Shown piece by piece: positions 58,726-64,000 of a stretch of DNA of 64,000 bases (position 1 is the first letter of the stretch; each line of letters opens with the position of its first letter). The notes under the pieces were generated by a model. It searched no databases, was not told the origin of the DNA, and was given only the letters and a program-made list of their open reading frames with translations. Origin of the DNA: Kluyvera sp047971185 (GTDB lineage: Bacteria; Pseudomonadota; Gammaproteobacteria; Enterobacterales; Enterobacteriaceae); assembly GCF_047971185.1 (NCBI RefSeq), contig NZ_JBKDZH010000049.1, positions 1 to 64,000 on the forward strand, written 5' to 3'. The translations under genes and the position numbers were made by a program.

Positions 58726-60240
58726 ATGCAACAGTCTACCCCTTATCTCTCTTTCCGCGGTATCAGCAAAACCTTCCCCGGCGTTAAGGCCCTGACCGAT
58801 ATTAGCTTTGATTGCTATAGCGGGCAGGTACATGCGCTGATGGGCGAGAACGGCGCCGGTAAGTCGACGCTGCTGAAAATTCTTAGCGGTAACTATGCTC
58901 CGACGTCGGGTACGCTACTGCTGCGGGGAGAAGAGATCTCTTTTGCCGATACCACCGCGGCGCTGAACGCGGGTATCGCCATTATTTACCAGGAACTGCA
59001 TCTCGTCCCGGAAATGACCGTGGCAGAAAATATCTACCTTGGCCAGCTGCCGAGCCGTGGCGGTATCGTCAACCGTAAGCTGCTGAACTATGAGGCGCGC
59101 ATCCAGCTGGAGCACTTGGGGCTGGATATCGACCCGGATACGCCGCTTAAGTATCTGTCGATCGGCCAGTGGCAGATGGTCGAAATCGCCAAAGCGCTGG
59201 CGCGTAACGCCAAAGTGATCGCCTTCGATGAACCGACCAGTTCGCTCTCTGCCCGTGAAATCGACAACCTGTTCCGGGTGATCCGTGAACTGCGTAAAGA
59301 AGGGCGGGTGATCATCTACGTCTCTCACCGTATGGAAGAGATCTTTGCCCTGAGCGACGCCATTACCGTATTTAAAGACGGCCGCTATGTCTGCACCTTC
59401 GCCGACATGATGGAGGTGAGCCACGACCGGCTGGTACAGGCGATGGTGGGGCGCGACATCGGCGATATCTACGGCTGGCAGCCGCGTCAGTATGGTGAAG
59501 AACGTCTGCGCCTGTCGCAGGTGAAGGCGCCGGGCGTACGCACGCCGATTTCACTTACCGTTCGCAGCGGCGAAATCGTCGGCCTGTTCGGGCTGGTGGG
59601 GGCCGGGCGCAGCGAGCTGATGAAGGGGATCTTCGGCGGGACGAAAATAACCGGCGGTGAGATCTTTATCGACGGCGTGCCGGTCACCATCGACAAACCG
59701 GCGCAGGCGATTCGCGCGGGGATGATGCTGTGCCCGGAAGACCGGAAAGCCGAAGGGATTATCCCGGTGCATTCGGTGCGCGACAATATCAACATTAGCG
59801 CCCGTCGCAAACACATTCATGCTGGCTGTCTGATCAACAACGATTGGGAGGCCACGAACGCCGACCATCACATTCAGTCGCTCAATATCAAAACGCCGGG
59901 TGCCGAACAGCTGATTATGAACCTGTCCGGGGGAAATCAGCAGAAGGCGATTCTTGGCCGTTGGCTATCAGAGGAGATGAAAGTGATCCTCCTCGATGAG
60001 CCCACGCGCGGCATCGACGTTGGGGCAAAACATGAGATCTACAACGTGATATACGCGCTGGCGGCGTCGGGCGTGGCGGTGCTGTTTGCTTCCAGCGACC
60101 TGCCGGAAGTGCTGGGGGTTGCCGATCGGATCGTGGTGATGCGTGAAGGGGAAATCGCCGGCGAGTTGCTGCATGAGAGCGCCAATGAACAACAGGCGTT
60201 AAGCCTGGCTATGCCTAAAGTCAGTCAGGCCGTCGCCTGA
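58726..60240 (+). CDS. araG: AraG, L-arabinose ABC transporter ATPase
   Basis: 504 residues, the E. coli length, from the ATG giving MQQSTPYLSFRGISKTFPGV. Two ABC halves: first Walker A GENGAGKST (40-48); the second half has the degenerate GLVGAGRSE typical of sugar ABC proteins and signature LSGGNQQKAILGRWL. Drives arabinose import with AraF and AraH. Confidence 0.95.
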   Translation: MQQSTPYLSFRGISKTFPGVKALTDISFDCYSGQVHALMGENGAGKSTLLKILSGNYAPTSGTLLLRGEEISFADTTAALNAGIAIIYQELHLVPEMTVAENIYLGQLPSRGGIVNRKLLNYEARIQLEHLGLDIDPDTPLKYLSIGQWQMVEIAKALARNAKVIAFDEPTSSLSAREIDNLFRVIRELRKEGRVIIYVSHRMEEIFALSDAITVFKDGRYVCTFADMMEVSHDRLVQAMVGRDIGDIYGWQPRQYGEERLRLSQVKAPGVRTPISLTVRSGEIVGLFGLVGAGRSELMKGIFGGTKITGGEIFIDGVPVTIDKPAQAIRAGMMLCPEDRKAEGIIPVHSVRDNINISARRKHIHAGCLINNDWEATNADHHIQSLNIKTPGAEQLIMNLSGGNQQKAILGRWLSEEMKVILLDEPTRGIDVGAKHEIYNVIYALAASGVAVLFASSDLPEVLGVADRIVVMREGEIAGELLHESANEQQALSLAMPKVSQAVA

Positions 60241-60251
60241 GGAAGGAGGTT

Positions 60252-61235
60252 ATGATGTCATCTGTTACTACGCCTGGCGCCCGCCGCTCGTCGTTGAGCT
60301 TTAGCCGTATCTGGGATCAGTACGGCATGCTGGTGGTATTTGCGGTGCTGTTTATCTGCTGTGCGATTTTCGTGCCAAACTTTGCCACCTTTATCAATAT
60401 GAAGGGGCTTGGGCTGGCGATTTCGATGTCGGGGATGGTCGCCTGCGGGATGCTGTTCTGCCTGGCGTCCGGGGATTTTGACCTGTCCGTCGCGTCGGTG
60501 ATTGCCTGTGCCGGCGTGACCACGGCGGTGGTGATTAACCTCACTGAAAGCCTGTGGGTTGGCGTGTTTGCCGGGCTGCTGCTGGGCGCGCTGTGCGGGC
60601 TGGTTAACGGCTTCGTGATTGCCCGACTCAAGATTAACGCCCTGATCACCACCCTTGCCACCATGCAGATTGTGCGCGGTCTGGCCTATATCATCTCCGA
60701 CGGTAAAGCGGTCGGGATTGAGGACGAACGTTTCTTCTCGCTGGGCTACGCCAACTGGTTTGGGCTGCCGGCACCTATCTGGCTGACCGTCGGCTGTCTG
60801 ATTATCTTCGGTCTGCTGCTCAACAAAACCACCTTTGGCCGCAATACGCTGGCCATCGGTGGTAATGAAGAAGCGGCGCGACTGGCGGGGGTTCCGGTGG
60901 TGCGCACCAAGATCATTATCTTTGTGCTCTCGGGTCTGGTGTCCGCCGCGGCGGGGATTATTCTGGCCTCACGTATGACCAGCGGCCAGCCGATGACCTC
61001 GATAGGCTATGAGCTGATCGTGATCTCGGCCTGCGTGCTGGGCGGCGTATCGTTGAAGGGCGGGATTGGCAAAATCTCATACGTGGTCGCCGGGATCCTG
61101 ATTCTGGGCACCGTCGAGAACGCGATGAACCTGCTGAATATTTCGCCGTTCTCGCAGTATGTGGTGCGCGGGCTGATTCTGCTGGCGGCGGTGATTTTCG
61201 ACCGCTACAAGCAGAAGGCGAAGCGTAGCGTATAA
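60252..61235 (+). CDS. araH: AraH, L-arabinose ABC transporter permease
   Basis: 327 residues (E. coli 328), about ten transmembrane segments, with GLAISMSGMVACGMLFCLAS and GISKKG-type C-terminal SLKGGIGKISYVVAGILIL. AAGGAGG lies close, so the second ATG (60255) may be the true start. In E. coli otsBA follows; here uspC does, 82 bases on. Confidence 0.95.
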   Translation: MMSSVTTPGARRSSLSFSRIWDQYGMLVVFAVLFICCAIFVPNFATFINMKGLGLAISMSGMVACGMLFCLASGDFDLSVASVIACAGVTTAVVINLTESLWVGVFAGLLLGALCGLVNGFVIARLKINALITTLATMQIVRGLAYIISDGKAVGIEDERFFSLGYANWFGLPAPIWLTVGCLIIFGLLLNKTTFGRNTLAIGGNEEAARLAGVPVVRTKIIIFVLSGLVSAAAGIILASRMTSGQPMTSIGYELIVISACVLGGVSLKGGIGKISYVVAGILILGTVENAMNLLNISPFSQYVVRGLILLAAVIFDRYKQKAKRSV

Positions 61236-61274
61236 ATTTGCCGGCAGGCGAAAGCAAACGTCATGAACCGGGGG

Positions 61275-61302
61275 AGCGCAAGCCACCCCGGTTTTTTATG
61301 TC
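61275..61302. terminator. Bidirectional terminator between araH and uspC
   Basis: AACCGGGG and CCCCGGTT pair around GAGCGCAAGCCA and are followed by TTTTT on the plus strand. Confidence 0.8.
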
Positions 61303-61317
61303 GCTTATGCTGGTTTG

Positions 61318-61737
61318 TTACAACGTCACGAGTAAAACATCTACGCCGCTGTTGCCGACCACGCTTTTGGCAGAGCAGGTCGCGCGGGAAAAGAAGCTTT
61401 GGTTATGATTACCGCAGATAACCAGGTCAACCTGGTACTTTTTGCTGAAGGCGTTGATGTGCTCGCCCAGCTCGCCGCAGGCGATTTGGGTTTTCCAGAT
61501 AGGGTAGTCGACCGCCTCAGCGAGGCTAAGCAGAAACTGCTGGGTCTCTTCGTGCATCAGTTCGCGCAGGTTTTCCATCATCGGCGCGGCAAACTGATTG
61601 TACATTTCCGGATCGGTAGCCAGAGTGATAAGGCTAACGCGTGCGTTGAGCGGTCGCGCAATCGCGACGGCTTTCCGTAGCAGGGCCTGACTTTCCGGCG
61701 TCGGCGCAACGGCCACTAATAGATGTGAGTAAGACAT
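61318..61737 (-). CDS. uspC: UspC, universal stress protein
   Basis: 139 residues from the ATG giving MSYSHLLVAVAPTPESQALL (E. coli UspC 142); the frame is open upstream but only this start has an AGGAGGTC site. UspA fold, LVICGNHN near the C-terminus in place of a full G-2x-G-9x-G nucleotide loop. Stress-induced; in E. coli it scaffolds KdpD/KdpE under salt stress and influences motility. Confidence 0.92.
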   Translation of the reverse strand: MSYSHLLVAVAPTPESQALLRKAVAIARPLNARVSLITLATDPEMYNQFAAPMMENLRELMHEETQQFLLSLAEAVDYPIWKTQIACGELGEHINAFSKKYQVDLVICGNHNQSFFSRATCSAKSVVGNSGVDVLLVTL

Positions 61738-62241
61738 CAGACCTCCTTGCTCGAATAATACGCACTCTCTCTTTATTCTCTTACTCTTTTTGTCTCCCCC
61801 CTGCAAGAGGAAACCAGAATATGGCTGTTTAGAAATTAACCCAATACATAAGTTTTTTTTATGCGAATAATTGTGTGAATAGTGCACAGCTTGCATAAGC
61901 AGCGCTGGATATATCATGTAATCAACACCGGCAATAAACATTTAATTTTTGCTGAATTAATGTTAACGAGAAGTAAATAATATGCAAATGAATATGCGGC
62001 AAATGATTTAACTTTTCAATTTATTGAATTTACGATGAATTTTATATATCAGATGAAACCATGATCTGTGATAATTTTTTCGTAAATGTCTCACGTAAAG
62101 TTGCCGATCGTCGATCGTTGTTTAATAGTTTCGGTGAATGAATATCAGCCAGACAGGAATAAAATGGCGTTTTAAATGATTATTTATTGTTCAAAATACA
62201 ACTATGACTGATGGATACGGTGAAAAAATGCGGTTTGATTT

Positions 62242-62257
62242 TGTGATGGCGATCACA
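62242..62257 (+). promoter_or_regulatory. CRP binding site of flhDC
   Basis: TGTGATGGCGATCACA matches TGTGA-N6-TCACA perfectly. CRP-cAMP activates flhDC in E. coli from a site in the same position, about 75-80 bases before the transcription start. Confidence 0.88.
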
Positions 62258-62324
62258 TAAATTTCAAATTAACAGCGAAGTAACATTGTATGTGTCACAT
62301 CTGGCGAGTAAAGTTGCGTCGAAT

Positions 62325-62338
62325 TAGGAAAAATCTTA
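62325..62338 (+). promoter_or_regulatory. RcsAB box of flhDC
   Basis: TAGGAAAAATCTTA is the same 14-mer known from the E. coli flhDC promoter, where RcsB with RcsA binds just downstream of the start and represses motility genes. Confidence 0.88.
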
Positions 62339-62451
62339 GTAAATTGTAAGAAATGTTTAGATTTGTCGGGCCATGCGGTCAAAACGTTACCCGGCAATGA
62401 AGCAGAGATTCACCTAATCGGCTATGCATTTCGACCGATTCTTTTTTTTAT

Positions 62452-62497
62452 CGGGCCTTGCCCGACGACATCACGGGGTATGCGGATTATCCGCATA
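62452..62497 (+). promoter_or_regulatory. Leader hairpins before flhD
   Basis: TCGGGC-CTT-GCCCGA is a compact stem. TATGCGGAT-T-ATCCGCATA (62479-62497) is a 19-base perfect palindrome 22 bases before the first ATG. GGA elements within them resemble CsrA sites; CsrA stabilises flhDC mRNA in E. coli by binding its leader. Confidence 0.55.
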
Positions 62498-62519
62498 AAG
62501 TACTAATTGGTTATTCGGG

Positions 62520-62879
62520 ATGGGGAAAATGCATACATCCGAGTTGCTAAAGCACATCTATGACATCAACTTGTCTTACTTGCTTCTTGCACAGCGTTTG
62601 ATCGGTCAGGATAAGGCTTCCGCCATGTTCCGCCTCGGTATCAACGAGGAGATGGCTAAAGTCCTTGGGGAACTGACGCTCCCACAGATGGTGAAGCTGG
62701 CCGAAACCAATCAGTTGGTTTGTCAGTTCCGTTTTGATGACTCCCAGACCATCACCCGTCTGACGCAGGAATCACGCGTCGACGATTTACAGCAAATCCA
62801 CACGGGGATTCTGCTCTCCACCCGACTGCTGAACCAGGCCACGAAATCAGGCGAACCCGCCCGTAAGAAAAGGGCCTGA
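62520..62879 (+). CDS. flhD: FlhD, flagellar master regulator subunit
   Basis: 119 residues from the first ATG (62520), or 116 from 62529 (MHTSELLKHIYDINLSYLLL), the form usually cited. Near-identical to E. coli. Forms FlhD4C2, which activates class 2 flagellar promoters including fliF, fliE, fliL, fliA and fliD in this window. FlhD contributes little direct DNA contact. Two bases separate it from flhC. Confidence 0.97.
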   Translation: MGKMHTSELLKHIYDINLSYLLLAQRLIGQDKASAMFRLGINEEMAKVLGELTLPQMVKLAETNQLVCQFRFDDSQTITRLTQESRVDDLQQIHTGILLSTRLLNQATKSGEPARKKRA

Positions 62880-62881
62880 CG

Positions 62882-63460
62882 ATGAGCGAAAAAAGCATTG
62901 TTCAGGAAGCGCGCGATATTCAGCTTGCTATGGAGCTGATTACACTAGGCGCGCGTTTGCAGATGCTGGAAAGCGAAACACAGCTTAGCCGTGGCCGCCT
63001 GATTAAGCTCTACAAAGAACTTCGCGGCAGCCCGCCGCCGAAGGGAATGCTACCGTTCTCCACGGACTGGTTTATGACATGGGAGCAGAATATTCACTCT
63101 TCCATGTTCTGCAACGCCTGGCAGTTCTTACTTAAAAGTGGGCAGTCTTCCGGCGTCGACGCCGTGATCAAAGCTTACCGTCTCTACCTTGAGCAGTGCC
63201 CGCAACAGGATGCCGGGCCGTTGTTAGCCCTGACCCGCGCGTGGACCTTAGTCCGTTTCGTGGAAAGCGGCATGCTCGAACTCTCCAGCTGTAACGCCTG
63301 CGGTGGGAACTTTATTACCCACGCACATCAGCCCGTTGGCAGCTTTGTATGCAGCTTATGCCAGCCGCCATCACGGGCCGTAAAAAGACGTAAACTTTCC
63401 GGGGATCTTGCCGATAGTAATCCACAACTGCTGGATGAACAGATAGAGCAAGCTGTTTAG
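62882..63460 (+). CDS. flhC: FlhC, flagellar master regulator subunit
   Basis: 192 residues, the E. coli length. The zinc site C137, C140, C157, C160 (CNAC and CSLC) is intact; the helix-turn-helix region lies in the first half. Provides DNA recognition in FlhD4C2. A sigma-28 promoter for motA is embedded in its last 70 bases. Confidence 0.97.
   Translation: MSEKSIVQEARDIQLAMELITLGARLQMLESETQLSRGRLIKLYKELRGSPPPKGMLPFSTDWFMTWEQNIHSSMFCNAWQFLLKSGQSSGVDAVIKAYRLYLEQCPQQDAGPLLALTRAWTLVRFVESGMLELSSCNACGGNFITHAHQPVGSFVCSLCQPPSRAVKRRKLSGDLADSNPQLLDEQIEQAV
63391..63417 (+). promoter_or_regulatory. Sigma-28 promoter of motABcheAW inside flhC
   Basis: TAAACTTT (63391-63398), 11-base spacer, GCCGATAG (63410-63417); 14 of 16 consensus bases and exact spacing. 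Predicts an RNA start near 63424. Confidence 0.9.
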
Positions 63461-63520
63461 CCCCCACACGGTGTGGCGAAAACACGCCAGCAGCGGTCAT
63501 TACGACCGCTGCTTTTTTTT
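63424..63520 (+). ncRNA. motR: MotR-like sRNA from the motA 5' leader
   Basis: From the predicted sigma-28 start to the terminator is about 97 bases; E. coli MotR is 93 and arises the same way. MotR is an Hfq-bound RNA that raises flagellar gene output. The ends here are predicted from promoter and terminator only. Confidence 0.6.
63489..63520 (+). terminator. Terminator between flhC and motA
   Basis: AGCAGCGGTC (63489-63498) and GACCGCTGCT (63504-63513), 10-bp perfect stem, ATTAC loop, eight T. Ends flhDC mRNA and the MotR RNA; read-through is needed for motA. Confidence 0.92.
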
Positions 63521-63584
63521 ACCCGTGCGCCGGTGAAATTGCTCATCTGTCTCCTCTCTTAGTCAACAGTGGAAGGATGATAGC

Positions 63585-64000
63585 GTGCTTATCTTAATAG
63601 GTTACCTGGTTGTTTTGGGGACAGTTTTCGGCGGTTACATGATGACCGGCGGACACCTTGGAGCACTGTATCAACCGGCCGAGCTGGTTATTATCGGCGG
63701 GGCGGGGGTTGGCGCTTTTATCGTGGGTAACAACGGCAAGGCCATCAAGGGCACGCTGAAAGCGCTGCCCTTATTGTTCCGCCGCTCGAAGTACACCAAA
63801 ACGATGTATATGGATTTGCTGGCGCTGCTTTATCGCCTGATGGCCAAGTCGCGCCAGCAGGGGATGTTTTCGCTTGAGCGGGATATCGAAAACCCGAAAG
63901 AGAGCGAAATTTTCGCCAGCTATCCGCGCATTCTCGCCGATGCGGTGATGCTGGAATTTATCGTCGACTACCTGCGCCTGATCATCAGCGGCAATATGAA
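63585..64000 (+). CDS. motA: MotA, flagellar stator subunit, partial
   Basis: First 138 codons from a GTG at 63585 (VLILIGYLVVLGTVFGGYMM), preceded by GGAAGGA; runs off the right edge. Two of the four transmembrane helices and the start of the cytosolic loop (RRSKYTKTMYMDLLALLYRL) are visible and nearly E. coli. MotA5B2 conducts protons and pushes on FliG, encoded at 19.2 kb. Confidence 0.96.
   Translation, partial: MLILIGYLVVLGTVFGGYMMTGGHLGALYQPAELVIIGGAGVGAFIVGNNGKAIKGTLKALPLLFRRSKYTKTMYMDLLALLYRLMAKSRQQGMFSLERDIENPKESEIFASYPRILADAVMLEFIVDYLRLIISGNM

Larger units (their letters stand above)
61738..62519 (+). promoter_or_regulatory. Long control region and leader of flhDC
   Basis: 782 bases with no gene and very A-T-rich on the left, compatible with H-NS action. 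It contains a perfect CRP site, an RcsAB box, and a leader with two hairpins before flhD. No insertion sequence is present here, unlike E. coli K-12 strains with IS1 or IS5 in this gap. Confidence 0.75.

Overview
The window is chromosomal DNA of a motile member of the Enterobacteriaceae. Gene order from yodD-dsrB-rcsA through the fli cluster, sdiA-uvrY-uvrC-pgsA, glyW-cysT-leuZ, yecA-tyrP-ftnA, azuC-yecJ-ftnB, araFGH and uspC to flhDC-motA follows the Escherichia coli arrangement, and most proteins match E. coli lengths to within a few residues. Accessory genes absent from E. coli K-12 at this locus (a second Liv transporter, an HD-GYP protein, an RpiB-like isomerase, a DJ-1 family protein) point to an Enterobacter/Leclercia/Kosakonia/Klebsiella aerogenes type genome. 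The genus cannot be fixed from this alone.

Positions 1 to about 9.33 kb are the early (left) end of a Mu-like transposable prophage lying in reverse orientation: repressor (+), then leftward ner, transposase A, target activator B, several small early genes, gam, a MazG-like gene, gemA, and a pair of accessory genes. The rest of the phage lies to the left, outside the window. A short in-frame GGDEF C-terminus at 9334-9417 shows that the phage probably sits in dgcQ, next to the sRNA gene dsrA.

9.6-11.25 kb: dsrA, yodD, dsrB and rcsA, the last with an RcsAB box upstream. 11.2-25.2 kb: flagellar genes fliRQPONML and fliKJIHGF on the minus strand, fliE and the lipoprotein gene yedD on plus, then fliTSD on minus. 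25.5-28.7 kb: fliC, fliA and fliZ on plus. Sigma-28 promoters are readable in front of fliD, fliC, fliA and motA. 28.7-32 kb: the cystine/cysteine locus tcyJ-dcyD-tcyL-tcyN. 32.4-37 kb: sdiA, yecF, uvrY, uvrC, pgsA and three tRNA genes.

37.4-46.8 kb is a variable insert relative to E. coli: the SOS endonuclease gene cho with a perfect LexA operator, an unknown 268-residue protein, a sodium:solute symporter and a five-gene branched-chain amino acid ABC transporter. 46.9-57.4 kb: yecA, tyrP (with two TyrR boxes), yecH, ftnA, yecR, a two-sensor-domain HD-GYP protein, an RpiB/LacAB-like isomerase, a DHA2 drug exporter, azuCR, yecJ, ftnB and a DJ-1 family protein. 57.7-64 kb: araFGH, uspC, the long flhDC control region (CRP site, RcsAB box, leader hairpins), flhD, flhC and the start of motA.

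Taken together, the window holds both ends of the motility circuit: the master regulator FlhD4C2 at the right, its class 2 targets and sigma-28 in the middle, and the Rcs accessory regulator RcsA, which with RcsB would act at the RcsAB box in the flhDC leader, at the left.
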